Origin: Oscheius onirici
Lineage: Eukaryota > Nematoda > Chromadorea > Rhabditida > Rhabditidae
DNA length: 64,000 nucleotides
Reading direction: 5' to 3'
Assembly (NCBI GenBank): GCA_932521025.1
Contig: OW051471.1
Coordinates: 4,774,001 to 4,838,000 of the forward strand
Numbering within the stretch: the first letter of the stretch is position 1; every line of letters begins with the position of its first letter. The notes under the pieces were generated by a model. It searched no databases. It was given only the letters and a program-made list of their open reading frames with translations, and was not told the DNA's origin. The translations under genes and the position numbers were made by a program. Shown in pieces: positions 48,955-62,200 of this stretch.

Positions 48955-50821
48955 ATGAATGGCTGTCGCGAAGAGTGAAGGAATTCTTATCTCAGAAGAA
49001 TCAATCAATCCTTATGACCCAACAAATTCCTGGGTCTGATCCGAATCCCTGCTTTTTTTAAATCTACATGTCTTGAACCCGTTTGGGCCTTTCTGAGACC
49101 TTTTCCTGTAGCTTTGAAACAATGCTGGGGCATGACTGTCGAAATTATCCACAAAAGCGATCTCGATATTCTCATACTCCCATTCGCTGTTATGACACAT
49201 TTTTGAACAAAAGGTTTTTGCAAACTCGATGCAGTAAACATAATTGTTATTACTTATTCGAAAACTTTAGTCAATTGAGGATTGAGACAATACGAAAACT
49301 TTCTTCTATTTTGAGGAACGTTGTGCTTGCTCTTTCCTGTTAGATTGGAACGGATTTAGAGAGACTCTAATAGTAAGATTGCAGTTGGAACTTTGTCGCG
49401 AGAATAGTCACAATGCTAAAAAATCTCTAGCAGTGACAGTTAAGAAGCTGAAAGAAAAGGGGAACAGTGAGGATGACTCGTTCTTCTCTTCCTCTTCCAT
49501 GGAGCACAAGACCAGGTCAACAAAAACAATCTGAAAATTGCACAATCAAATGTTCCTCCAAAAGATTTCTAACAACTGAACTCCAAATGGTTTCTCCATT
49601 ATGCATGACTAGATACAGAGGCACTCGATGGCCTTGTTGACTCTCGGTGAATGCAAAGACCGCCCGCACAACTTTTCGCTACAGACGGGGAAGTCCGCAG
49701 GAAAAGACGCAGAGGAACGACCCGTCCCATGTCCTACTACGTCATCAGTTCTTCTCTTCTGACCCGTTTCGTAACCCGATCTATTTGCGTCTTATTTCCT
49801 AAGGCGTTTCGCAATAGCTAGCTCTTTTCTGACTCGATCCAGTCCAGTCATAAGCTTGTTTCTTTGGTTTCTGGTTAGTTCTGAATTTCGGTTACTAATA
49901 GGCTTGTTGTCCGCGATAATCTCTTTCCCATTGCCATTAGTAGCAGAGTGCTGCTTCCTCGTATAATTAACATGCCGTGAGCAAATTATCACTTTCCATC
50001 TGATGATTTTAATCATCCCTTGTGATTGTGGACAGGAGCAGCTTGTACACACCAGATTCGTTTGCTTTGTTTATTAGATTCTTTAGTTTATTAGGGTTTG
50101 ATTATCAGTCTTTTTTCAGGCATTTATCTTGTTTCTTGCTTTAGTCTTGGGTCGTCTCAACCAATCAAATTCCATTACCTCCTCTCAATTTCTCGAGACT
50201 CATCGGATCCAAAAAAGGCTCTTTCTTCTCACTTCCGTCTCCTCTTTGACCCTTAAGACAACCTCAAAGAGCCCTAAATCCGACTCATTGAGCACATGTT
50301 TATCTCAGAGATACTCTTCCAGTCCAGTCCTCTCATAACAGACCTTCCTGGTCCAAATTGATTCTTTTCGGCTAGTCTAGTTCGTTCGGAGGCGGACAAA
50401 CATCCTTTTCTCCTCCTAATGCCATCGTGTGTATCGACACCTGGAAGTCCCGTGTGTTTGATTGATTTTCGGATTTCCTGGCAAGCGATCGATCGATCTG
50501 CGGCTGGTGATAAGCCGCCCCATCCATCTATCTCATCCTCTTCACTTTCCTCTTTTTTTTCTCTGGATGTTTCTTTTCGCATTGGCGAAACTGTCCGAAG
50601 GAAAAATCAATTGTCTCTTATCGTATGAACGTGCAACTAAAATACGTCATTGGTCTTGATCATTTGGATGCCTTTCTTTCTCTCTGAATCACTCTCCTTT
50701 GCCAGTTGAACATTTTTTTCGTTCTCATTGTCTCCCCACTGAGCCCATTTCCTTAACACCCTTCGGTTCACTCCGCCTTCTTCCATTTGGCTCGGAACAC
50801 TTCCTTATCCTTTCAGGGGGA
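48955..50821. other. 1.9 kb without a recognised gene
   Basis: Contains the CUB-like gene promoter, the second copy of the 27-nt repeat (49328-49354), and the upstream region of the kinase gene. A - frame at 49792-50052 ends in a basic helical segment (RNQRNKLMTGLDRVRKELAI) and could be a small exon, but has no identified partner. Confidence 0.4.
49328..49354. repeat. Short dispersed repeat, copy 2
   Basis: TGCTCTTTCCTGTTAGATTG plus GAACGGA; two mismatches to 33333-33359. It lies about 370 nt upstream of the - strand CUB-like gene. Confidence 0.6.
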
Positions 50822-52324
<1,503 letters not shown>

Positions 52325-53688
52325 TAAAAAGAGAGAGACTGTACAATTTGTTGTTTTATGCTGTGATGGACCTCACGTGTACAAGAGAGAAAACAAACGC
52401 TTATAAATTTTCTGTCATTTCTGGCTAATTAGTCACCTGTCCTCCGCTGCCAGCTGCAGAGAGTCCCTTATTAGTCGGAAGGACGTACCACCTGACCATT
52501 ACCTCCAGCTGCCGCCATTCTCCGCTTCGCCCCATTTGCATATTGCCATTTGTGTCCATGACGACTCGTTTGCAGTGATTCTTTTTCTTTTAGCATATGG
52601 TAGAACACGTGAATCTTTTTTTTGTTTTTTTTGTAAAATGTTTTCTTTTCCTCTCAAAGAAAACATTTTACAAGATGAGGGAGTTACCTATTTTTCAATG
52701 CTCCAAAGTTCTGTTCACATACTCTTCGATGAAATTTCTGTGGAATTATGTATCTTATTCTTCGCTACCGAACGAGCCCTAATTGTCCTTAGTTATTGAT
52801 CAGACCCCACGAATTCGTTTCCAATCAGAGCTCAAATGGGCGGAGTTTCTGACCACATAGAAGGGGCGTGTTCTGGACGCCCAGGTAACACTTACTCCTC
52901 TCCTGACCAGTCGTCTCCTGCTCTCCACACCTTCACAAAAGGAGTACCTCCTTTTTTTCGACCTGTCTACACCTCCCCCCCCCCCAATTCAAAGAAAAGA
53001 AGCTGTCGAGTCAGTTCGACTACCTCCTTTGAAGCCCTGTGAATGGCGAGCGAAGGATGACGTGTCGAGTCTCCATGGTGACAAAGCGGAGAGCGGTTGT
53101 TTCCCGACTGAAAGGTCCGATCGATAGCCTTATCGAGGCTGATAACTCTGTTTGGACAAGTCACAATCTTGTGATTCCTCTCCCGAGTAAACAAGATGAG
53201 CAGAAGGCTTCCAGTCTATTTGGTCAACTGGGAAGCACTACCTGAACTAATAACGTCTCTGGGCGCGAATCGTCTGTAAGCTGATACAGATCGTTGTTTG
53301 TTCAGCCGACCCCTCTAACGCCGGCTGCAATTTTACCCAATTCTTCGACGGCTCTCTTTTCTCTTTAGCTACAAGTTGAGAATTGTCGCTTCGGGCGGAG
53401 CGTTCCATCGCGATCCTCGCCGAACCGGTTGTGGTTCGCCCTCTCCTATATCGATTCTCTCCTCATTTTATTATATATAGCCTAAAAACTTGCCGGATTT
53501 TGTGGTGCTTGACGGAACTAGCTCTAGCACCATTTAATTCTGCAGGCTTCATGGCTATCATCCCAATGGAGAAAATAAAAACTTTATATATATTGCACTA
53601 GTGGCTAGTGTGTACAAGTCTCACAGACTGCTTGAGCGACGTGCTTGGAATGTGTGGAAATGGAAGAAAGGTGGGTTAAAGTCATGAA
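52325..53688. other. 1.4 kb spacer between convergent genes
   Basis: No recognised gene. Holds a perfect hairpin (52631-52673) and a run of at least ten C near 52978. The + frame 53039-53245 and the - frame 52967-53194 overlap each other and show no domain. Confidence 0.45.
52631..52673. repeat. Perfect 18-bp hairpin
   Basis: Stem TTGTAAAATGTTTTCTTT, 7-nt loop TCCTCTC, then the exact reverse complement. About 300 nt after the kinase stop codon on +. Too short for a typical microRNA precursor unless the flanks also pair. Confidence 0.75.
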
Positions 53689-55484
53689 TCAGAGGAATCT
53701 CCTCTTGTGGCAGGAGTCAATAAAGTGCCAGAGTTGCTGGCAAGAAGCACCCGGAACGAACATTTGTAATGTTCCACAGTTGGATCGAGACCAGGTGCTG
53801 ATATCCTTTATGCCAAACTGATCAGACATGGCTGTGATCTTACGACAATTCTCCGGAGTTGCCTCCTAAAATTCAATTATCAGAGATATTGCTAGCAGTT
53901 TATGGCCACGAGAAGTAATAAATCGTATGGTTCTCACCTCCAATTGTCCTTTTGTGAAAGAAGATTGCGGAGGAATAGGCACCGTCTCGATTTCGGCTCG
54001 TGGGAGCTGATTCAACTTCAATCGACGCTGCATTGGCCTCTGAGGATGAGCTCTCAGTTCATTGGAGACTTCCGGATCGACTCTTTCTGCCGGTTCCAGC
54101 ACAACTGGAGGAGCTACAGTCGGCATTGGCTGTCTGGCGAAAGACATGGGGAGAGGCTGGATCGGTCTCTGAACCGCCTGGGCCATCGGAAGTGGCTGTA
54201 GATTGGCAGTGGTTCGTCTTTGTAGGAAAGGCTGAAACTGTTGTTGTGGAGAAGCGTATTCTTGTTGATGTTGGACAGCCATGGGTACGAACTGAGCAAC
54301 CGATTGTTGTTGACCCATCGGTTTTACGGGAACATACTGATTCTGTCTCATTTGGCTACGATACGGAAGTCTCTGAAGAAATGAATACAAAGGCTCTTTG
54401 TTATAAAAAAAACCTGTGGATAATAGTACATATTTCGTCTCATCGGAGCATAATGTCTTCTCCTGAAGCCCATTCGCCTTCTGGGCATTCTCTCATCGTA
54501 ATACTCCTCGTCCGCATACTCGTTCTCGTCGTCATCAAAGTCGTATACGTAAAACTGTCGACTTTGTCTCGCCGGAGCTCTTCGAATGTTCTCACCCCTC
54601 GACAGATCGGATACTGGTACTACTCCCCGACTCCTGTAACTGCTCATAAATACTGTCATACTGAAAAACTGACATTTCATGATCGAAAAGATTGGGTTTC
54701 GTTTGTTCCTTTCTCCTATAATTCATGTCAACCAGCCGTTTAGTCATTCTTACCTTTGTGATCTGATAGGACTGACAGAAGAAATTGTCGTTGTTGTGTC
54801 CGATCCTTCGTGGAGCATCTTCTCAATCTCGTCGTCTACTGCCTTCTCATTCGGCTCTTTCACGTTCAATGTCGCATCGATTTCTTCTGTTGAGGTCCTG
54901 CTCTTCTTCGGTTTAATCTAAACACGTCATCATTGAGGAAATAGTCCTCATATCCCCACTCGTTTCTCTTACCTCAAATACATATTTGAATGTGGGTAAA
55001 TGGAAAAAATCAGTCCTTGTGTCATTTTCATCGTCCACGATGTCATCTCTTCGCCATTCAAATGTCTAATTTCCGCTTTTTCAAGTAACCAAAGAAGCAT
55101 TTCTCTTTCTGACAGGTTGTTAACGCAGCCTTACACCAGTTAAAGCTCTCCGAAGCAAGACTCACCCCGTCCAACTTGACTCCGTGTAATTTCTTCCTCT
55201 TCCCAATCGACAACTTTTTGTCGTAGTTCTTAGCCTCTTCGATCGGAACATATTCCTCGATACAGCGATATCTGAACAAAATCACCTTTCACGCCTAATC
55301 CCGAAAGACGTAAAGTCTGTCAATTGGAACCGTTCGTTTGTTCCTAAGGAGTATGTTACCTTTTGATCATTCCTCCGACGACTTGTCCTTCCCGCGCATT
55401 CAACTTCTTCTCGTAGTTTTCGAGTATCCGTCGGTCGGAAAGTGTGAAATGCCAGAGAAAGGCTGAGAGAAGAAGCAGCCGCAT
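53689..55484 (-). CDS. Secreted Gln/Tyr/Arg-rich protein with conserved Cys C-terminus, unknown function
   Basis: Start 55484 gives a signal peptide, MRLLLLSAFLWHFTLS, then NYEKKLNAREGQVVGGMIKR and, after an intron, RCIEEYVPIEEAKNYDKKLS. Later exons give FFHLPTFKYVFE, an acidic region with DAATLNV-like and EIEKMLHEGSDTTTTISSVS, a Tyr/Asp-rich part (DENEYADEEYYDERM) and an Arg/Met/Tyr stretch. The Gln-rich exon (about 54370-53930) has QQSVAQFVPMAVQHQQEYAS and repeated QPLPM. The last exon (EATPENCRKITAMSDQFGIK, NCGTLQMFVPGASCQQLWHF) with four Cys ends at 53689. The low-complexity middle with a Cys-bounded end suggests an extracellular matrix or cuticle component. No named domain; internal joins approximate. 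Confidence 0.65.
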
Positions 55485-57000
55485 TCTGAAAGCTGACTGA
55501 AAGGATAGAAGAAAGATCAAGTCTAATTGCCGAAAAAGGGCGGATTGATGGTCGAGATTGGCAAGAGTGCTGCTGGTTTCATGGAACTAGAAACTGTTTT
55601 TGTCCGGAGGGATCAGTCGCCCCAATTCGAAACATCAATTTTGAAGGGAAGTAGGGGAAGATTAGTCAACGCAAATCTGTGTAAATGACTGGCCGATATG
55701 GGCCACAACTGAGGCAAAATCGCGAAGGGGGTTGAGTGTATTTGCTGCCAATAACCTTTTCTGAAACTGAAGGTCGAGAGAAGGTCGACAAGTGGGAGAT
55801 ATCTCGTCGAATCTTCTCCAAACAGTTGGAGAGAAAGGCGATAGCGCCAGTTGATTATCTGGGCCGAGAACTTGAAATCCGATGCGAGAATTTGTCAAAA
55901 AAAGACTGAGACTTGGAGATCTGTCACTTTTTCTCATTCGAAGGACGAGGCGGACATTAGAAAGCTATGAGAAAATAGGAAAAGAATGCAGCTGAAACAG
56001 TCGAACCGTGCCGACCCCTGCGGCGAAAAAGGCGACAAATAGATGGACACGAGCGACCGAAGAATGCCCTGGTCGAATCCGGACACTTTTCTGCAATTAC
56101 ACCCGATCTTCTTACCGGTTATGGCCGGTTGACTTTCTCTCTCAACGGAAGGAGAACAAGATGAAAAAAGTTTTTACGGCTAGTCCGAGTCGAAGACATT
56201 TTGTTTACCGTATCAGAATGAGCGGAAAGAAACTGAAAGCCGCGCACTAATCAGTTCAAGAGAAGGAAGAAAGGAAGAATTGGCTCACTTTTCCCCGGAA
56301 AAAGGAAGGAATTTCTTTCCGCAACTGGAACAACCAAAAGAATCCTGTCTGTTGATCAGTCGGGAGAAGAAACTGGTAAGAGAGAACGGGAAGAGAAATG
56401 AACGAGAATAATAAATCTCTGCCATTCGTATATCTTCGGTCTGATCTTCGACGCAGAAGGAACTGACCTCTTTGTCCCTTTCGCGCCGTACTGTGGACTT
56501 AGAATTATTATTGCTGGACTCGATCCTGTCCGACAACTAATGAACCGAATCGACCACAAAACAAAAAGAAGACTGAATATAATTTCATTAAAAGTGGGAC
56601 TGGAACGGAGAGTAAAAAGCTGTTCATTCGACTGACTTCGAATAAAGTGAAACCTGGCTGATGGATTGGATCGGAGGCTGACCTTAGACCATTTCTGCAA
56701 CATTTTCTATAGCAAGAGGCTTTATTCAAAATTTTCTAACAATTTCTAGGACGTTTCTTTGGCGGACAAGCGTTTATATCTTGTCTGTCAGATGAATCGG
56801 GACAGACGGTTGTCGAGGAGGAAGATGGTCGAGTAACAATCGGACAAATGTCGGTTGCTAGGATCGAACAACGAAATATCTCATCGATGTAGTTTAGACA
56901 GTCTGACCGGCTTTTTACTTGTCGTCGTGCCACGAAGGAGAAACTAAGAAGATTGAATAAAAAGACAAGAAGACGTTGCTGGAATACTTGTCGTTGGAAC
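55485..57000. other. 1.5 kb without a recognised gene
   Basis: Promoter region of the secreted - gene on the left. Several 60-115 codon - frames (55662-55937, 56356-56703, 56736-57086) show no domain; the last one runs into the transposon at 57001. Confidence 0.4.
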
Positions 57001-57433
57001 CAGGCTTGTTGATTCTGGGTTGTTGAGCTGTGCTGCGGTCTGGGCTGCGGCCAGGTTGGACTTTGCGGCGGGCTAAAAAAATTCATTTCGCATTTTTTTC
57101 TAATTTTTTTGTTTCCAAATACGTCCCCCGATTAGATTTAGTTTTGTCATCAGAAAAATTGGAAGAAAATCGAAAACTGACAACAAAAATAGAAGAAAAT
57201 GCGGTTTGTTGACGAAATTCGGTAAAAATAGCAGTTTCCTTCGATTTTCATTGTCAGTTTTCGATTTTCTTCCAATTTTTCTGATGACAAAACTAAATCT
57301 AATCGGGGGACGTATTTGGAAACAAAAAAAATCAGAAAAAAATGCGAAATGAATTTTTTTAGCCCGCCGCAAAGTCCAACCTGGCCGCGGGGCAGCGCAG
57401 CTCAGACCGCAGCGCAGGTTTTCAACAAGCCTG
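57001..57433. mobile_element. Non-autonomous DNA transposon (MITE), hAT-like, 433 bp
   Basis: The element starts CAGGCTTGTTGA at 57001 and ends with the exact reverse complement TCAACAAGCCTG at 57433. It is flanked on both sides by GTTGGAAC (56993-57000 and 57434-57441), a perfect 8-bp target-site duplication. Almost the whole element is palindromic: left arm to about 57190, short centre, right arm from about 57245. There is no transposase. An 8-bp duplication and CAG-type ends are the pattern of the hAT superfamily. Confidence 0.88.
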
Positions 57434-57949
57434 GTTGGAACAGTGCCGAGTATCGCCGGCGCACGATTTGAATTTTCTGCATCCCGGAACAAAACATGAT
57501 TTCTACAATTTTCTTCTCTTCAATCCACTTTAAATTACTCCCAGGTCTCTGTGTGTCTGAAGCTCTAATCGAGGATAAGGAGGGGAGCGTTGTGAGCCAA
57601 TTAGTTTTTAACAAGTCGCGACAGGAAAAGCAAGTGCGCGAAGAGTTCTTTTGACTTTGGTAGTTTCTGTGGAGGGACAGGGGGTGACTGGAACAGTGAC
57701 AAGGGGAGAAGGGAAGGGACAGTAAGACTGAGACTTACTCAAGCTAAGGACAGGCCGGGCGACCCGTTCAAGGAAACTAGCCCTGGAAGAGCGGTGCCAT
57801 CCTTGTGTAAAAGTGGATATGACCAAATAAATGCGAACTTTGAAAAACTATATCTAATTGCTCTTGTTTTGTTCGAAAACTTTTAGAAACTTTTGTAAAA
57901 GCAGAACAAATTAAAGTCACTTGCTAGCTGACAGCCAGATCTACTCGTC

Positions 57950-58843
57950 ATGTCCGCCAGCTGCTACCAGAGGAAGGACTTCCAGAAGAAGATGGCTCTA
58001 CCGACCGTGACCTCCTTCCTGCCGTCCGATCTCCTGCTCTCGGCCAAAGCCCTGTCTCTGATCAAACACAAGGGACTCTTCTTCAACCGCTTCAGTCGTG
58101 TCGCCTTCCGTCGTGTGGCCATTCTCTGCAACGGAACGATGCTCATCTACGAGAACGAGACCAAGGGATGGACCATCGATCTGCATCAGATCAAGACGAT
58201 GAAGACGAAGATGACTCGCAAGATGTCTGACCATATGCGTGTTCAGATCGATCTGAAGACCCACAGTGGCTCGGTCATTCTGGTAGTCGACGGAACTCAG
58301 ATGAAGCAGTGGATGAATGTCTTCTCGCATGGACTTGAGGAAGAGATGGTGGAAAGACCAGACAGTCTGGTATCTCTGTTCGACGAAGAAGGAGTCCTGT
58401 CTGTCGAAGTGGCTGAAGATCTGAAGGGTCGTTTCGGCGAAGAAGAGAAGAGTCTCACCACTGGATCTGATCCTTCGTCCATCTTCGAACCGGAGAGCAT
58501 CGTCGAGACTCCCATCCTCGTCCCGAAGAAGATCTCTACCACTTCGGAAGCGCTCGACACGGAGTCTTTTAGTCACGGACCTCAGTCGGTGGCCACTCTC
58601 CGCAGCATCATCGAAGCCAAGGCTCGCGTGTCTGTCCGCAAGATGAGAAGGGAGAGCAAGAGCATCTCGGCTGTTCCTACTGTCCTCGTGATGGCCGAAG
58701 AGAAGCAGGAAGAGAAGGAGAAGAAGAGTCGTCTGCCTCATCTGGGCAAGTCCCGCTCTGCTCCGGCTGTGCTCAACGCCACCAAGATGAAGAAACTCGT
58801 CCAGGGCATGTACGACAGCTGCTTCGACTCGGTCCGTGCCTAG
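57950..58843 (+). CDS. Intronless PH-like domain protein
   Basis: Single exon of 297 codons, start 57950 (MSASCYQRKDFQKKMALPTV). Residues about 40-135 fit a pleckstrin-homology fold: KGLFFNRFSRVAFRRVAILC, GTMLIYENETKGWTIDLHQI, MRVQIDLKTHSGSVILVVDG, TQMKQWMNVF with the invariant C-terminal Trp. PH domains bind phosphoinositides or proteins; no further domain is visible. The rest is acidic then basic and Ser-rich (EAKARVSVRKMRRESKSISA) and probably disordered. Codons strongly favour C/G third positions, and a 291-codon shadow frame exists on -. AATAAA lies at 58854. Like the gene at 35.4-37.0 kb it stands out by lacking introns, suggesting a retrocopy or a germline-expressed gene. Confidence 0.8.
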   Translation: MSASCYQRKDFQKKMALPTVTSFLPSDLLLSAKALSLIKHKGLFFNRFSRVAFRRVAILCNGTMLIYENETKGWTIDLHQIKTMKTKMTRKMSDHMRVQIDLKTHSGSVILVVDGTQMKQWMNVFSHGLEEEMVERPDSLVSLFDEEGVLSVEVAEDLKGRFGEEEKSLTTGSDPSSIFEPESIVETPILVPKKISTTSEALDTESFSHGPQSVATLRSIIEAKARVSVRKMRRESKSISAVPTVLVMAEEKQEEKEKKSRLPHLGKSRSAPAVLNATKMKKLVQGMYDSCFDSVRA

Positions 58844-58869
58844 AAACACGACAATAAAACAATGAGTAC

Positions 58870-59220
58870 TCACTCTTTTGACCTTCTAAGCCATGTTTCA
58901 GTCTCCTTAGTGGTGAGAATTCGCAGCCGGTATACTTTTGCCTCCCGGTCGCTGATAACCTTGAGGGGCGGTGGCATCTGTGAATTGATCGCCAGACTGG
59001 AGATACGGGCGGTCCTCCAGTGCTTGTCCGTAAAATAAACACGGCTCCTCTCCTCAATGGTACAATCATTCGAAGTGGCAGTAAGTTTTGAAGGGAATGA
59101 CCTCTGTCCGGCCCGATTCATCATTATCCTTCCGCCCCGCTGCACCGATACCATCTCTTCGAATTCGTCTCCTGTTTGTAGCGAATCTTCTTCTTCTCTT
59201 TCTTGCATGAAAAGACACAT
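58870..59220 (-). CDS. Possible small gene, antisense to the CCM2 first exon
   Basis: 116-codon frame MCLFMQEREEEDSLQ to stop 58870, with RVYFTDKHWRTARISSLAI and KVYRLRILTTKETETWLRRS that look like the last strands and helix of a PH-type fold. The inferred first exon of CCM2 (59057-59080, +) lies within it, so one of the two is probably wrong. Reported as a candidate only. Confidence 0.3.
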   Translation of the reverse strand: MCLFMQEREEEDSLQTGDEFEEMVSVQRGGRIMMNRAGQRSFPSKLTATSNDCTIEERSRVYFTDKHWRTARISSLAINSQMPPPLKVISDREAKVYRLRILTTKETETWLRRSKE

Positions 59221-62200
59221 AAACGAGAATCATAAGGTGCCTCGTCTTATCTTTATGTGTCCTTCCTCCGTCTTTGTTTGTATATGTGTTCCTCTGTCCC
59301 CATACTGACCACTTCCAGCTTGTTCCCTTCCATTTCCTTATCAGTCGGTAATCCGCTGTTTTCTATCATCTTTTTCGTTTTACAGTATGCCGGTCTGATT
59401 GAGCAACAGAACAGTACAACTTCCATCGATCCGACTGGAAGAACGGATATTTTGGCCATCATCGATGCTTCTCAGGTATTCCTTTCTTTTGTCCGTCTGA
59501 CGTCGTCAACAATAACTTGTTTACTCCTTCCTAATCCGATTAAAATCTTCTTTAGGCCGACGGAACACTTACTTGGCGTTTTGGAGAAGCGACTGGCTCT
59601 TTCCAGCATCGAATCTCCTTGCAAAAGTTCAGCATTGAGGTGACAAACAGCATCTCTGATCAGGTCGATTCTTCTCTTTCAAAAATATGCATAAGAAGTG
59701 GATGTTCGAATAGCCTAGACGAATTCAAAGAACACGATGACGTGTTGCTTTTCCGGACTGAGTCGTCCCATCGATTCCGACCTCTTCTTCTTGATTTCAC
59801 AAAAGGGCAATGGGAGTTCTCTTAAATCGATGTCCAGCCGCGAAGACTTGTTTCTATGGCGACTCATCTCCCCGCTTATCACTTACTTTTTGTATCTAGT
59901 CTGAGAAGTAATAGACGAAGAGGTTACTTCTTTCTGCTCGTGAAAATGCTCCCCCGAGGCAATAATCTTCTTGCAGCTCCGCTCCCGAGATTTCCTCAGA
60001 TTCTTGACCCCATAATTCAGCATACTTGTTCCTTTTTCACGGGGATAATTGAGCAATTTCCGCTGGTTTAGGTAGAGATTCAAGTACCTCTACATCTAAT
60101 TGGTTCCGTCTGCTACATCCATGAACAACATCGTCATCTGATCTGTATCAGTATTGCTCCCTACGAGTCGAGTCCACAGACCAGAGACATTGCTCTTCTT
60201 CTGGCACCTTCAAAGGTAATTCTCCACAAAAACACACTGTGACGGAATTCAGACGGATGCAGAGAGTGTCTGTCAAGCATTGAACACCAAGTTCCAGCAG
60301 GTTTTCCGAGAAGCAGCCACTGAGAATATCTGTGTGAAGCCGCGCTTCCGAGGTGGGTAATTCTCTCTGCTCGATGGATCTCATTAGCCCCGTACTCTCT
60401 GCTCTCTCAAGGAGCCAGTTGTGAGAGTAGTTGTTAGTCCTTTTTCGAGGGCGGGATCTCCACTGAAATTTCCCTAGGGCCGACGTAATAAGGCTCGTCT
60501 TTTCAGGCTCAGCCGGTGTCTCGTCGTCCTCACACCAACAATCGTGAGTTTAATTGATCTTTTTCTTGTCTTTTGTTGACACAGTCACTCTCAAAGTAGA
60601 CCAACAATCACACAAAAACAGGTTCTCTCTCTTCACTTTTTTGAGGATGTCCTTTTACGTGCGGATTGAACCCATGTCTCCGTCGGCCAACCCAATTGTC
60701 TGCCTCAAAATCCACTTTGAGACCTCGGTTCCCTGGACTGCCAAGCGGGGCCACAGCCACCACTGCTCGTTCTCTCTTGACCTCCTCTGATGCCTCAGCT
60801 GATGACTACATCGTCTTGGTGAGTCTAGCCATTTATCATCTGCGTGGGCTTTTCCATTTCGAGCTTCCACTTCCAGTATTGATTCTCTCTTTTTGTACAC
60901 TTTCTTCTCGTAGACATCAATCATTTTCATTGGCAAAAACTGTACTGCGAGCCTTATCAGAAAATGGCTTATTAGCCGTTCTCTCGACTAATTTACGTCC
61001 AGCTGGCTCCCTTTGCCTTTTCCTCAAAATATGCCATTCCGTTTTATGGTAGCGGCTGCTGTCTCCGTACTTTCGTTTGTTCGAACTCGCAGCCAATTAA
61101 TGTTCTGGCTTTTTACTCGCGCTATTGATATCAAAGTCTCTTGTTTTGATCAAAGTTTCACAAAAAACAACCAGCCGATGAGTCGATTGACTCTCTCCCC
61201 TGACCACCCGCTGGTCCCCTCATCGCCCGTTGTTTATTGCGATCGGACTCGGAATCCATCCGAACTCTGATCTCTTTTCGTTCTACTTTCATTCAATTTT
61301 CAGTTGGCAGCAGATCTTTCGGATAATGAGTTGCAAGCGTTGATTGCCCTCATCACTACTTATCAAGATGATCGACTGGGACTTTTGGAATATCTTCAGA
61401 AACTGAAAGAACTGTACGGACCTCACAGAAAACATCTTCTGCCAAGTGGGTGTACCTTGTCGCTCTTGATTTATGATGAGATCTCGTCAAAGTAATATGT
61501 ATTCTCTTCCAAAACCCTCTTCAGGTCATATCCGGCATGTGAAACAGGAAGATCAGCCGGCTTTTATGGAGTATCTTCGGCTACATGTAGGAGAAGGCTC
61601 CGATAGTCCCTTTGTACTCATATGGTAACTCTTCTCAATTTGTTATAACTCTTTTTTAGAAGAAATAGTGGAGAAACAACCTCATTTTCACTCGATAAAG
61701 CTTTTACCATTTTTTGTTGTTTGTATTTTAGCGTTTCAACGCTAAGAATATCTTTTCCTTTCCTACCTTATCTCTCATTCCTTCTTTTTCTCATGAATCT
61801 TTCAATAAGTGTGCCCTTAACGAGAGAAAAGGCAATAGAGAAGAATTTCGTACTGCATTGAAAAGCCTTTCATAAAGAAAAACGGCCAAATTCTTGTCAT
61901 ATTTAGTGCTCAAGAAATCGATCTCTCTGCATAAAAAAATAATTTTGCCTACTGCAAATGTTGAAATTGCGTACGCGCCATTTTGAGCAACGCCTTTGCC
62001 TGCCTCTTTCTGCCTTCTTCTTGCCGTCATGAATGGTTTTCTAATTTTTTGTTCTCTTTCATAACAAAAATTTTTAGGTGCAGAAGCAGCAAACGGAGGG
62101 GACACTCCGGAGAAGATGAGCAGCTCGGCGCGGCCGTCCAGCGGCAACACGGGTGGAATCCGCGGGTTTTTCAGCAAACTCCGCAAGCCATCAGATCAGA

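Noticed and set aside
49005-49343. Overlapping short frames on both strands
   Set aside because: No domain, no splice partners, composition typical of non-coding sequence here.
52976-52986. Run of C residues
   Set aside because: Simple homopolymer in a spacer; no sign of function.
57998-58873. 291-codon - strand open frame
   Set aside because: Antisense shadow of the intronless PH-like gene; composition (His/Arg/Leu-rich) is not protein-like.
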